From assembly GCA_029379225.1 (NCBI GenBank), contig JAQYWR010000009.1, positions 1 through 64,000 on the forward strand: 64,000 nucleotides of DNA. The letters run 5' to 3'. Each line of letters starts with the position of its first letter. Position 1 is the stretch's first letter. Both the position numbers and the translations under genes were made by a program. The notes beneath the pieces are model-generated. The model ran no database searches and was not told where the DNA came from. It saw nothing but the letters and a program-made list of their open reading frames with translations. Of the stretch, positions 9,801 to 18,814 are shown one piece after another. Source of the stretch: Nostoc sp. S4. GTDB lineage: Bacteria > Cyanobacteriota > Cyanobacteriia > Cyanobacteriales > Nostocaceae.

Positions 9801-12565
9801 ACTGCGTTTTCCAAAGCGGCACTCATTTGCCGCATTTCTGCTTCGGCTTGTTTGCGATCGGTGATGTCTTGTTGAACCGCAACTAGAACATCGCCGTACT
9901 CAGGATGCTTGAATACAGAACAAGTCGCACTACACCAAAATGGAGTACCATCTTTTTTGACATTATGGACTTCATAAGTAGCTTCACCCTTTTGTAAGAC
10001 GGCAGATCGAATCGCTTGATTTACATCTTCAGCAGTTACCGATTCGCTGGCATAGTTGATAATGGAAACGTGTTGAGAGTTGAGTTCGCCAGAGTCATAA
10101 CCAAAAATCTGCTCAAATTTAGGATTAGCATAAACAATAATGCCATCAGTAGCGCGTACTAAGCATACTCCTTCCCCCATGTTGCGGGCGATGACAGCCT
10201 GAAACTCTAGCATTTGTTCTGCTTGTTTGAGTTGAGTCAAATCGCGCAGGCTAACGATAACGCCCGAAATGCTGTTGTCTGGTTCGCAGTAAGGTGTATA
10301 AGTAACGCTCATAAATTGCGGTACTAAATTGGGGTAGTCAAACCACTGCTCGTATTGAATTGTCTCTCCAGCTAAACATCTATCTAACCGAGATCGAATA
10401 ACACTATCAAATAACTTTTCACCTAGAACATCACGTTTGGAATGTCCTAAAACTTCTATATCGAGTTTGTTACACCAGTTTAGGTAAGCTTGATTAACGA
10501 TTTGATAAATGTAATTACGATTCAACAGTGCAATACCATCTTTTGTACTGGATACGATGCGCTCATATTGGCAAAGTATTGCTTCGGTAATTTTGCGATC
10601 GCGTAGCGCAGCTTGCTGTTCGCTGATATCAAACAAAGTTGAACGGCTCATCACAAAGTTGCCCGCCTCATCTTTGATTGCTGTAGCATTGACGCTTACC
10701 CATCGAGTTGTGCCATCTTTACTGACAATTTCAAACTCCACATTATTAATCCAACCCTGTTGCTTAAACACAGAAAAGCTCTCCTCAAACACCTGTTGGC
10801 TTTGGCAGGTGAGGATATCTGAAAACTTCTTGTGAAAGATTTCATCGCGGGTGTATCCTAGCCAATTGAGTTCTGCATCGTTAATCCGAATGAAATTACC
10901 CTCTGCATCTACGGAGTGATAACCACAAGGTGCATTGTTGTAGAGATCCTCAACTTCACGTACATACTGCTGTAAAGCTACTTCTGATTGTTTGCGCTCG
11001 GTAATGTCATTGTTGATTTCCAGGATCTTAATCGGTTTACCTGCATTGTCTTTTTGTAAAACCCAACGACTGGCGACATTAATCGGTCGAGCGTCCCGGC
11101 TGAAATGGATTAGCTCTCCTTGCCAGTAACCCTTTTCTAACAGTTGCGCCTCAATCTCTGCTTTGGGTTGAGGAAATTGAGTTTTCAGGAAAGTATGGGC
11201 GATTTGTCCCAAAGCCTCGGCTTTCGTCCAGCCATACATATATTCGGCTCCTTCGTTCCAGAAGGTGATGGCGCCGTTCAAATCGAGGGTCATGATGGTG
11301 TCGTGTGCCAAATCCAGTAATTGCGCCTGTTCTAGAAGTATGAGTTGGGTTTGTTGCTGCTGGATTACTGTTTCTAAAAGGCGGTTGTTTGTTTGTACCA
11401 GTTGTTGAGTGCGCTCTGCGACTCGGATTTCTAGTTCTTCTTTCGTTTGCTTTAATTGTGCTTCGGCTTTTTTGCGATCGCTAATATCTCGACAAACGCA
11501 TAATGCCAGATTTTTCTCTTGCCATTGTAAAAGGGTGTAACTGATTTCTACATCATATATCGAGCCATCTTTTCGTCGGTGACGAGTTTCCAAAACTCCA
11601 AAAGTGGAGTTTATAGTGTCAGGTCTTAATTGCTGAAGTTCTTCCGGGGTAAAGTAAGCATCCCAGTCAGTGAAGTTGAGGCTTGCGGTTTCTTGGAGTG
11701 TGTAGCCAAGCATTTCGGCAAACCGGGGATTGGCGTCTACTACATTTCCTTCCCCATCTAAAATCACGATGCCATCGAATGAGGTTTTGAAGAGAGTCTG
11801 GATACGAAGTAGTTCTTTTGCTAAAGTTTGCTCTGATTGTTTGCGATCGTCAATCGCCATGACAGTTCCCATCATCCGCACAGGCTGACCTGCTCGGTCG
11901 TAAAACGCTTGTCCCCTTCCCTCAACCCAGTGGATGCTACCATCTGCCCAAATAATCCGATACTCATGCTCAAAAGTGCTATGAGTTTCTAGTGCCAGTT
12001 TTACTGCCTGATTTACTGTTTCGCTATCTTCAGGATGTAAGCAAGCTGCAAAGGTTTCATATCTGCCATCAAAGCTACCAATAGCCAAGCCAAATAACTG
12101 TTCGTGTTCTGGCGACCATTTGATTTCTCCTGTGACAATATCCCAGTTCCACATCCCCATGTGTGCCGCCGACAGAGCCATCCCCAGTTGCTCGGCATTT
12201 TCCTGGGCCACTTGTTGGCTTAGTTGCTTAATCTTCTTTTGGCTGTGCTGAAGATTGCTAGTCAGTAGGTTAATCGTCAAGGCAACCATTAGGAAAATAC
12301 TTAGCGGTAATACTTTCTCTGGTCGATCGAGCCAAGATTGATATTGTGGAAGAATTAATAAATAATTGATTGCTAGTGTCGAAAGAACAACTGCAACAAA
12401 CCCTGGTGCAAAGCCGCCATACCAAGTACTGATAATAATAGCAATATAAAAAAAAGCACCAATCGTTCGTGACACAAGCGGTTCTAGCCAGAGTGTGAGC
12501 AACAGGGCGATCGCACTCGAGCCAATTGCCACTCCAAAGGGTAAAAATCGCTGGTAGAATCTCAT
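6881..12565 (-). CDS. hybrid sensor histidine kinase: membrane domain, seven PAS, GAF, HisKA-HATPase, two REC, Hpt
   Basis: A 1894-residue phosphorelay protein. Residues 1-110 form about four membrane helices with an FYIAIIISTWYGGFAPGF segment like the DUF4118/KdpD-type domain. Seven PAS/PAC units follow (about 130-1040, each closing with a D.TDRKQ/ISDRK-type sequence). Next come a GAF domain (about 1060-1200), HisKA with H1242 in SHEIRTPMNAV, and a HATPase with NLISNAIKF, DTGIGI and GTGLGLAI. Two receivers (D1531 in LDMRMP, D1674 in MDVQMP) and an Hpt domain (H1833 in AHSLRSLSLTMGA) complete it. All steps of a His-Asp-Asp-His relay are present in one chain. It overlaps the next gene by 8 bp, and the two downstream REC-GGDEF proteins are natural acceptors. 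Sensory ligand unknown. Confidence 0.93.
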   Translation of the reverse strand: MRFYQRFLPFGVAIGSSAIALLLTLWLEPLVSRTIGAFFYIAIIISTWYGGFAPGFVAVVLSTLAINYLLILPQYQSWLDRPEKVLPLSIFLMVALTINLLTSNLQHSQKKIKQLSQQVAQENAEQLGMALSAAHMGMWNWDIVTGEIKWSPEHEQLFGLAIGSFDGRYETFAACLHPEDSETVNQAVKLALETHSTFEHEYRIIWADGSIHWVEGRGQAFYDRAGQPVRMMGTVMAIDDRKQSEQTLAKELLRIQTLFKTSFDGIVILDGEGNVVDANPRFAEMLGYTLQETASLNFTDWDAYFTPEELQQLRPDTINSTFGVLETRHRRKDGSIYDVEISYTLLQWQEKNLALCVCRDISDRKKAEAQLKQTKEELEIRVAERTQQLVQTNNRLLETVIQQQQTQLILLEQAQLLDLAHDTIMTLDLNGAITFWNEGAEYMYGWTKAEALGQIAHTFLKTQFPQPKAEIEAQLLEKGYWQGELIHFSRDARPINVASRWVLQKDNAGKPIKILEINNDITERKQSEVALQQYVREVEDLYNNAPCGYHSVDAEGNFIRINDAELNWLGYTRDEIFHKKFSDILTCQSQQVFEESFSVFKQQGWINNVEFEIVSKDGTTRWVSVNATAIKDEAGNFVMSRSTLFDISEQQAALRDRKITEAILCQYERIVSSTKDGIALLNRNYIYQIVNQAYLNWCNKLDIEVLGHSKRDVLGEKLFDSVIRSRLDRCLAGETIQYEQWFDYPNLVPQFMSVTYTPYCEPDNSISGVIVSLRDLTQLKQAEQMLEFQAVIARNMGEGVCLVRATDGIIVYANPKFEQIFGYDSGELNSQHVSIINYASESVTAEDVNQAIRSAVLQKGEATYEVHNVKKDGTPFWCSATCSVFKHPEYGDVLVAVQQDITDRKQAEAEMRQMSAALENAVAGISRIDPQGRYIAVNPVYACITGYQEQEMLGMKWQRTVHPDDVERMIDAYQQMLTDGRVEAEVRGVKKDGTIFYQQVVIISAYDEQQQFIGHHCFMKDISDRKQAQEGLQQQLQRTLLLKQITQQIRQSLDTKKIFETAAIQIGQVFNVDRCIIHSFYSDPNPRIPIVAEYVVPGYSSMLGMDIHIAGNPHAEKVIAQDGAIASDDVYVDPLLQNTRAISRQIGLKSTLAVRTSYQEKPNGIIGIQQCSYFRQWTPEEIELLEAVAAQLGIALAQADLLEQETRQLEELTWNNWALKQAKREAEAANRAKSEFLAMMSHEIRTPMNAVIGMTGLLLDMEPTAEQQEFLEIIRSSSDALLTIINDILDFSKIESGKLDLEEYPFNIRYCIEEALELLASQAAAKNLDLAYLIDAQIPTTIIKDITRVRQILVNLISNAIKFTQTGEIVVSVTLKKIISQDEYEIQFAIKDTGIGIPQERMERLFKPFSQVDASMTRQYGGTGLGLAISKRLCELMGGSMWVESFVGVGSTFYFTLVAQSAASGENIDCGVIQANLTGKRLLIVDDNATNRQVITLQASSWRMLVRSVESGLQALELINSGEQFDIAVLDMRMPDMDGLTLAAGIRSLPGCQNLPLVMLSAVERLIQKEHEEKLGFVAILNKPIKQSHLYNVFIQVLCEEKNFLSAKSFRAAFDSQLSQKLPLRILLVEDVALNQKVAIQMLERMGYRADIANNGLEALSALRQQSYDLVFMDVQMPEMDGLEATQKIYQQWSANSRPWIIAMTAHAMQGDREECLSAGMNDYISKPIRMEALVQALNNYQILHSSDTDNQKLMVFDSNNEQIERLEDEQEFIQTPALNAEIFADLKNSIGDEAEILAQFIDCYLEDAPQRLLAINDAIDKQDALELCSVAHSLRSLSLTMGAIPFAQICQELETIAKSGTTVSASTLVSKLKTEYQRVVVALQLQHPNREND

Positions 12566-13233
12566 CCCTATCCTCTCTGACCCTGGTATTATTAGTTACT
12601 TATTTGTGAGGCTATGTCTGACATAAGCTGTTAGGCTACGAGAAAATTACTGAGTGCGACTTAGTATCCGTATTAAATCAGAATTAGAAGTTAATTTAGA
12701 TATTTATGACACAAGCTCTTTATAAAAACTTCAGTATTTGAACTGAGTTATCTTCAAGTTTGTCTATAGAAAACTAATCTGCCATAGCAGCGTGATGAGT
12801 TTTGCGATCGCTCCCCTGCCTTGCTATGAGTCAATTTCCTGTTCGAGAAAAACTGGAGAGGCGTCTTCTTTCTACGTAATACCATTTCACTTGAATTATG
12901 ATACAAATACGTTGGTAGGGGCACGACAATGCCTATTGGTGTCAACTTAACGTAAAACCCTTGCCAAGACATGATTTGAAATTTTCTCGCTTTCCATCAC
13001 GATCCGCGTCACCCCACCCCAGTTTTGTCTAAAGCCAAAACTTCCCCTCCCCTTAACAAGGGGAGGGGATTGAGGGGTGGGGTAAAGTGCCTGTGGGATA
13101 AGCGTTTGAACTTAAGTTAACACCAATGGGCAATGCCGTGCCCCAACGCTACATCTATATATGTCAGCGTTTTGCTAAAAAAGGAGAAGCACAAACAAGA
13201 GTTGCCCGTTTGCTTGTTTCCGTTCATCCCCTG
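12566..13233. other. intergenic carrying a repeat element
   Basis: Spacer between two minus-strand genes, the kinase (start 12565) and phosphoketolase (stop 13234). The first 340 bases are AT-rich with no recognised gene or terminator. The rest is the nested inverted-repeat element listed next. A 72-codon minus frame at 12754-12972 has no family resemblance and partly covers the repeat, so it was not called. Confidence 0.55.
12911..13147. repeat. nested-palindrome intergenic element, about 237 bp (MITE-like)
   Basis: The outer arms (about 12911-12951 and 13114-13147) are imperfect inverted repeats sharing the phrases GGGGCACG, ATTGGTGT and AACTTAA in opposite orientation. Inside are a perfect 10-bp pair ACCCCACCCC/GGGGTGGGGT (13011-13020, 13074-13083) and an 11-bp hairpin CCCCTCCCCTT-AAC-AAGGGGAGGGG (13044-13068). 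The phrase around GGGGCACGGCAATGCC is one I associate with dispersed cyanobacterial repeats. No coding capacity. Transcribed, it would fold into a long rod. Confidence 0.6.
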
Positions 13234-15615
13234 TTAATACGGCCACTTCCAGTCCCGAATTTCCGGCATATCGTCGCCGTACTTATCAATATATTGCTTG
13301 TGTTCGATCAATTTATCTTGCAAATGCTGCTTGACATAAGCCGCCCTGTATCCTAGTTCTGGTAGGCGCTCAATTACGTCCATCACTAAATGGAAGCGAT
13401 CTAGCTCGTTAAGAACAACCATATCAAAGGGGGTGGTAGTAGTTCCCTCTTCTTTGTAGCCACGCACATGCAGCTGCTCATGGTTGGTGTGGCGATAGGT
13501 TAGGCGATGAATCAGCCAAGGATAGCCATGAAATGCAAAGATAATGTGTTTATCGGTGGTGAAAATTGTGTCAAAATCTTTTTCGGTCAAACCGTGGGGA
13601 TGTTGGCTTTTTGGTTGTAATGTCATCAAATCAACTACGTTCACTACTCGCACCTTTAAATCAGGGAAGTGCTGGCGCAGAATGTCCACAGCTGCTAAGG
13701 TTTCTAAGGTAGGAATATCTCCAGCACAAGCCATTACTACATCTGGTTCCCCGCCTTGGTCGTTGCTTGCCCATTCCCAAATACTGATGCCTTTGGTGCA
13801 GTGCTTGATAGCAGCATCCATGTTGAGATATTGCAAGGCTGGTTGCTTTCCGGCAACGATGACGTTGACATAGTTGCGGCTTCTCAAGCAATGGTCAGTT
13901 ACGGATAGCAGAGTATTGGCATCCGGGGGCAAATATACGCGAACGATTTCTGCCTTCTTGTTAACCACATGGTCGATAAAACCGGGGTCTTGATGGGAAA
14001 AGCCGTTGTGGTCTTGTCGCCAAACGTGAGAGGAAAGCAGGTAATTGAGCGAAGCAATTGGTCTACGCCAGGGAATGTGTCTGGTAGTTTTCAACCATTT
14101 GGCGTGTTGGTTGAACATGGAGTCAATGATGTGGATGAATGCCTCGTAACAGGAGAAAAAGCCGTGGCGACCTGTGAGGAGGTAGCCTTCTAACCATCCT
14201 TGACAAGAAGTTTCACTGAGGACTTCCATCACCCGACCGTCGGGGGAAAGATGGTCATCTTCAGGCAGTTTCTCAGCTACCCAAGTTCGGTCTGTGACTT
14301 CAAGCACAGCATCCAAACGATTGGATACCGTTTCATCTGGGCCAAAGATGCGGAAATTGCTTTTTTCATCGTTAAGTTGCACAATATCCCGCAGGAATCG
14401 ACCAGCAACTTTGGTGGCTTCAGCGATCGCTGTACCTGGTTGCGGCACATCTACGGCATAGTCTCGAAAATCCGGCATCTTCAGGTCGCACAATAACAGA
14501 CCACCGTTGGCGTGGGGATTGTCACCCATACGTCGATGACCTTTGGGAGCTAGTTCTGCTAGTTCCTCAATCAACTTACCATTGCTGTCGAAGAGTTCTT
14601 CTGGTTTATAACTCTTCATCCAATCTTCTAGGAGTTTCAGGTGTTCTGGCTGTTTGCTTATGTTACCAAAAGGAACTTGGTGCGATCGCCAATAACCTTC
14701 AGTTTTTTTACCATCCACTTCCTTAGGCCCTGTCCAACCTTTGGGGGTTCGCATGATAATCATCGGCCACTGGGGGCGTTCGGTGAAACCGTGTACGCGG
14801 GCTTCTCTTTGGATACTTTGAATTTCGGCAATGACTGTATCTAGAGTCGCCGCCATCTGTTGGTGGACATCTGCGGGATCGTCACCTTCTACAAAGTATG
14901 GTTTGTAGCCGTAGCCTACAAATAAACTCTCTAATTCTTCATGGCTGATCCGTGCTAGTACTGTTGGATTGGCAATTTTATATCCATTCAGATGTAGAAT
15001 TGGCAGTACCGCACCATCACGCACGGGGTCAAGAAACTTGTTGGAGTGCCAGCTAGTGGCTAAAGCACCAGTTTCGGCTTCGCCATCACCGACAACAGCA
15101 GCAACAACCAAGTCTGGGTTATCAAATGCAGCACCGTAAGCATGGACGAGGGCATAACCTAGTTCCCCGCCTTCGTGGATGGAACCAGGAGTTTCCGGTG
15201 CAACGTGGCTGGGAATACCGCCGGGGAAAGAGAATTGTTTGAAGAGTTTCTGCATTCCCTCAGCATCTTGGGAGATGTTGGAGTAGTATTTGGTGTAAGT
15301 GCCTTCGAGATAAGTGTTGGCTACCAGTCCGGGGCCGCCATGACCAGGCCCAGCAATGTAAATCGTGTTGAGGTCATATTTTTTGATCGCCCGATTCAGA
15401 TGAACATAGATAAAGTTCAGCCCTGGTGTCGTTCCCCAGTGACCCAAAAGTCTGGGTTTGACGTGTTCTATTTTTAGCGGTTCTCTCAGTAGTGGATTGT
15501 CGAGTAGATATATTTGCCCAACAGAAAGATAATTAGTTGCACGCCAGTAGGCGTTAATCTTCCGTAATTCTTCATCTGTTAAAGGTTTTGTTTGTGGAGG
15601 CGTTGCTAATGTCAT
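13234..15615 (-). CDS. xfp: D-xylulose 5-phosphate/D-fructose 6-phosphate phosphoketolase
   Basis: A full-length 793-residue thiamine-diphosphate enzyme. It cleaves xylulose-5-P (and fructose-6-P) with phosphate to acetyl phosphate plus glyceraldehyde-3-P (or erythrose-4-P), a cytoplasmic shortcut from the Calvin/pentose phosphate pools to acetyl units. Evidence: the [17 protein letters not shown]-terminal motif, GPGHGGPG, the ThDP/Mg-binding [18 protein letters not shown] near residues 178-195, [13 protein letters not shown] with [12 protein letters not shown] in the pyrimidine-binding domain, and the [13 protein letters not shown] tail. It is monocistronic. The DNA is more GC-rich than its flanks, as in a conserved housekeeping gene. 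No acetate kinase or phosphotransacetylase gene is adjacent. Confidence 0.97.
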   Translation of the reverse strand: MTLATPPQTKPLTDEELRKINAYWRATNYLSVGQIYLLDNPLLREPLKIEHVKPRLLGHWGTTPGLNFIYVHLNRAIKKYDLNTIYIAGPGHGGPGLVANTYLEGTYTKYYSNISQDAEGMQKLFKQFSFPGGIPSHVAPETPGSIHEGGELGYALVHAYGAAFDNPDLVVAAVVGDGEAETGALATSWHSNKFLDPVRDGAVLPILHLNGYKIANPTVLARISHEELESLFVGYGYKPYFVEGDDPADVHQQMAATLDTVIAEIQSIQREARVHGFTERPQWPMIIMRTPKGWTGPKEVDGKKTEGYWRSHQVPFGNISKQPEHLKLLEDWMKSYKPEELFDSNGKLIEELAELAPKGHRRMGDNPHANGGLLLCDLKMPDFRDYAVDVPQPGTAIAEATKVAGRFLRDIVQLNDEKSNFRIFGPDETVSNRLDAVLEVTDRTWVAEKLPEDDHLSPDGRVMEVLSETSCQGWLEGYLLTGRHGFFSCYEAFIHIIDSMFNQHAKWLKTTRHIPWRRPIASLNYLLSSHVWRQDHNGFSHQDPGFIDHVVNKKAEIVRVYLPPDANTLLSVTDHCLRSRNYVNVIVAGKQPALQYLNMDAAIKHCTKGISIWEWASNDQGGEPDVVMACAGDIPTLETLAAVDILRQHFPDLKVRVVNVVDLMTLQPKSQHPHGLTEKDFDTIFTTDKHIIFAFHGYPWLIHRLTYRHTNHEQLHVRGYKEEGTTTTPFDMVVLNELDRFHLVMDVIERLPELGYRAAYVKQHLQDKLIEHKQYIDKYGDDMPEIRDWKWPY

Positions 15616-15900
15616 TTCGACACTCCATTACAAAAGGATTTTGACGAATTCATCAGTAAGTAATTTTACTTGTTTTCTAGATGATGGCCATCTAACCCAT
15701 GATGAATTTTTCTAGCGATTGTAGCTAAATTGCTTGGCTTTGGGCACAGGATGGAGAGCGATGTCTACAACGGGCTACACCTAGGCTATTGATTAATCCT
15801 ATCAATCGGCATTTTCTTCATCTAGAGCTTTCTGTACAAATTTTTGCAAGTTATTATGACTAGCCCTTTCAAGGTGTGTTATTTTCTAGCTTTTTCTGGT

Positions 15901-16512
15901 TTAGAATCTTAACAGTTGAGACATGGGCTTGTTGTTGAGGTAGGTTCGTTTTGGTAGAGGTTTTTTGAGACCTCGCTGATGACGGCGAAAAGCTCTCAAC
16001 TTGACTTTACCTGCCAGATGTTTAAGGATTTGCGATAATTGTGTGAAGGTCATGTTCTGAAAAACATGCCACTCATCGAGAGGAATTGCAATCATCATTC
16101 CCCTATAAGTACCCTTAATTTCGTCAGCTAGATAATAGCTTGAAATTTCGGCTTCTATTTTCTCGGTTCCACGAACACTTCTCAAAGCAGCTTTAACGGC
16201 AGACAATACGTTGTAGGCGACTAAAGCAATGCAGAAGGTAAAGAAGGCAGCTTTTGGGTAACCTAATGTATTAATCTGGCAGCAGAGATTTTCTGGAAGT
16301 CCCTGAAACAAGGTTTCGAGCTTCCAACGTTTGCGGTAAAGTTGGGCTATCAACAGTGCATTGGCGGCATCAGACGGTAGATTTGTGAGGATAAAAATTT
16401 CCATTTCCTTATCCCGATCGCGATTAGGCTGCTTCAAGCAGACCTTAATGCGGCGTAGCTTTAATAGTTGACCATCATCGGCACTTAAAATGATGTTCTG
16501 CTCAAACACCAT
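15901..16512 (-). pseudogene. IS4-family transposase remnant (C-terminal half)
   Basis: About 200 residues of an IS4-type transposase beginning MVFEQNIILSADDG and containing the third catalytic motif YRKRWKLETLFQ (Y-R-E signature), followed by the conserved FCIALVAYNVLSAVKAALRS and YYLADEIKGTYRGMMIAI segments. The first two Asp motifs are missing. The end also looks frameshifted: the last residues read PKRTYLNNKPMSQLLRF, while the neighbouring frame gives a HVST.. phrase more like homologous tails. The frame extends upstream to 16587 only by running through the toxin relic in another frame. Dead remnant; no terminal repeats identified. Confidence 0.8.
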
Positions 16513-16525
16513 ATCGCGATCGCCT

Positions 16526-16702
16526 TTATGGTTCATATACCTCATTGCGATGAGCGACCGCCATAACAAGTACTTGCACAACTTCATCGTCTATAGAATA
16601 AATGACTCTGTAATCCCCAATTCGGTAGCGATAGTAGCCTGTATAATCTCCCTTCAGGGCTTTATGTTGGGGTGCGATCGAGGAGTTGCTGGAGTAAGTC
16701 AT
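16526..16702 (-). CDS. minimal RelE/ParE-like toxin fragment, 58 aa
   Basis: A short frame from ATG 16702 to TAA 16526. From residue 13 on it reads [20 protein letters not shown], then [20 protein letters not shown] ending in NEVYEP, the beta-strand core and C-terminus of RelE/ParE mRNA interferase/gyrase toxins. Typical members are about 85-95 residues, so some 30 N-terminal residues (the helical hairpin) are missing. It lies directly upstream of the IS4 remnant on the same strand, and the IS insertion may have eroded the locus. A truncated toxin of this kind is probably inactive. It could also be called a pseudogene. Confidence 0.6.
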   Translation of the reverse strand: MTYSSNSSIAPQHKALKGDYTGYYRYRIGDYRVIYSIDDEVVQVLVMAVAHRNEVYEP

Positions 16703-16760
16703 TAAGCTGTTGTTGTAACTCTGCGACAGAAATCAAATCTGCTGATGACCCATCATCCAT
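16662..16760 (-). CDS. possible small antitoxin-like frame, 32 aa
   Basis: A frame from ATG 16760 to TAA 16662 encodes an acidic, Gln/Leu-rich helical peptide with [20 protein letters not shown]. It overlaps the first 41 bases of the RelE-like frame in another reading frame. Toxin genes often follow and overlap their antitoxin, so it may be the tail of an antitoxin, but I recognise no family and the peptide is very short. It may equally be debris of the toxin locus. Confidence 0.25.
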   Translation of the reverse strand: MDDGSSADLISVAELQQQLNDLLQQLLDRTPT

Positions 16761-16918
16761 CGGAGAATTATCGGTAGTATTTATTGCCTACTTCAGAATT
16801 TCAAAGTTTAGTTTTTATTATGCAGCATTAACTGGAGATGATAGAAGCAACTAGCTTTTATATTTCAGTTTTAACCCAGTCCCCTGCTATAACGGAAAAC
16901 TATTTATTGTGCCATTCC

Positions 16919-18433
16919 CTATTGACGCGTATAACGATGTTTCACCCCAATGGGGAAATATTCAAAATCACCCATTGGCGCTAATGTAACTTGTGGTATT
17001 TGATATTCTACGGGAACATAATTAGCAAACTCGCTATTGAGCCGTAGCAATTGTGAAAGAATCGAAGATGCGATCGCTTCTTTTTGAGCTTCACTGCCTT
17101 CTACTCCTGGTGCTAATTCCACCACCACAGATAAAAATCGGTTTTTGTCAGCATCTTCTTTCACCTGCAACACAAATTTACCCGTCACCCATTCTTGAAT
17201 CACTGGTTGTTCTAATCCCACCGTCACATTTTCTGGATAGATATTTGCGCCAAAGTAAGAAACTGTAAAGTTAGAACGACCAAAAACATAAACAAAAGGT
17301 AATGAGTGAATACCTCTGGCTGAATTCTGACTCTGATTCTGTAACTCTGCAACAGGGTCAAATCCCCATTTAACTAAAAATTCCAGCATCGCATCATAAC
17401 TAATTATGCCGCCAGTGTCCAAGATGTCATAACGCACCAAAGGAATACCGTTATCTCCAGAAAATAGCAATGTCCCATCTTGAACTTCAAAAAAGCGGTT
17501 GCAAGGATCGTACTGCACTAACGTCGGTAAACGCGATTCACCAAATAAAGCTCTAGCTGCATCGGGATTTTCTGCCAAAAAACGACGAATGCAAATACTT
17601 AACGGTGTTTCATTGCCCAAAACTCCCGCATCTGCCGTACCGTACAGTGATGCAAAATCATAGCAGGGATTTTCTGAACCAACTCGTTTGCCAACCAAAC
17701 TCCGCCATTCTTCGCTGAACACTTCTCCCGCCATCACAAATTTAATCTGATATTGCTGCCACTCCACACCACGAGCAATTCCAGTATCAATGACATCTTT
17801 CAAAAATGGCGGATATCCCAAAAGTACCACTTGCTCGAAAGCAGAACCTAATTCTTGCACAACTCGCAATATTTCTTCTTTGTTGTTACCGGGAGTAATT
17901 ACAATCAGGGGATAACCTTTACTAGCAAGATAGCGACAGCAATTAGTGGTGAACATTCCACCTACCCAAGTCCCTAAAGTGAAACAAATCACAGCTAAAG
18001 TATGTCTGGTATCTGTATAAAAACTATCGTGAAAAATCTGTTCAAAACGTGTGGCGATTTGCAGTTCATCAGTAAAAAAACGCGGCCAAAATGTCGGTTT
18101 CCCACTCGAACCAGAGGAAGCGGCTATCATATCGCAACCTTGGAGTTGTCCGTAGCGGCACAAGTCAGCCAAAGGATAACGCAGTATATAATTTTCTTTG
18201 GCGATCGCTGGCAGTTTTTGAAACTCCTCCAAGGTTTGAATACTTGCAGGATTAATTTCTCTTTCTGTTAAAAAAGCCTTGTAAGCGGGTACATTAGCTG
18301 CCACATCGTGAAATAAACTCAAAGCTGCTGAAGTTTGAGTTTTGAGATGTCGTTGCAGTTGCGTTTCTAGGGGAGTAGAAAGAAAATCCTCAAATGCTTT
18401 AATTGCTCGCTGACTTTGTGATTTGCAGTTCAT
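16919..18433 (-). CDS. phenylacetate-CoA ligase-like (PaaK-type) adenylate-forming enzyme
   Basis: A 504-residue member of the AMP-binding superfamily. The N-terminal part (DVAANVPAYKAFL, LPAIAKENY) and the P-loop-like SSGSSGKPTFWPR near residues 106-118 are typical of PaaK and related acyl/aryl-CoA ligases. Later come a YGTADAG motif where the family has its aromatic-rich A5 sequence, LVRYDILDTGG (A7-like Asp), and a C-terminal lid domain with VYVFGRSNFTVSYFGANIYPENV. The substrate is not predictable: closest logic is an aryl or fatty acid, but no phenylacetate catabolic genes are nearby. It starts at ATG 18433 and has no operon partners. Confidence 0.85.
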   Translation of the reverse strand: MNCKSQSQRAIKAFEDFLSTPLETQLQRHLKTQTSAALSLFHDVAANVPAYKAFLTEREINPASIQTLEEFQKLPAIAKENYILRYPLADLCRYGQLQGCDMIAASSGSSGKPTFWPRFFTDELQIATRFEQIFHDSFYTDTRHTLAVICFTLGTWVGGMFTTNCCRYLASKGYPLIVITPGNNKEEILRVVQELGSAFEQVVLLGYPPFLKDVIDTGIARGVEWQQYQIKFVMAGEVFSEEWRSLVGKRVGSENPCYDFASLYGTADAGVLGNETPLSICIRRFLAENPDAARALFGESRLPTLVQYDPCNRFFEVQDGTLLFSGDNGIPLVRYDILDTGGIISYDAMLEFLVKWGFDPVAELQNQSQNSARGIHSLPFVYVFGRSNFTVSYFGANIYPENVTVGLEQPVIQEWVTGKFVLQVKEDADKNRFLSVVVELAPGVEGSEAQKEAIASSILSQLLRLNSEFANYVPVEYQIPQVTLAPMGDFEYFPIGVKHRYTRQ

Positions 18434-18805
18434 GATGCTTGTTGTTTATCTTAAAGTACCAACACCGTTACTTGCTGCAAGTATTTATTTTAGCCTTTAT
18501 TTAATACCAGCAAAATCCCAGCGTTGCTCAATCAAGGGATAAAATTTTATATATTGAAATCTAAAACTCCTTATACTCTCTGCGTCTTTGCGCCTCTGCG
18601 TGAAATAAATTATGTCCCCGATGTTAAGAGCTAATTTGATACACAAATTTAGCTAGATAATGTTAGTGTATAAATATACAAAAGTATTGCTCTTTATTTA
18701 ATCCACACTTCTGAGGATAGGAACACCCTACCCCTAACGTTTGGTAAGATATCCGAAAACAAAGGTACGCCCGTTGTAGTCACTCAATAAAAGCTGAATT
18801 TATTC
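18434..18805. other. divergent intergenic region
   Basis: Lies between the divergently transcribed ligase and kinase genes and so must hold both promoters. It is AT-rich and contains the phrase CTCTGCGTCTTTGCGCCTCTGCGTG near 18580-18604 (shown here only as a location marker; a frequent Nostoc intergenic repeat phrase). No gene or strong hairpin seen. Confidence 0.45.
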
Positions 18806-18814
18806 TTGGGCATC

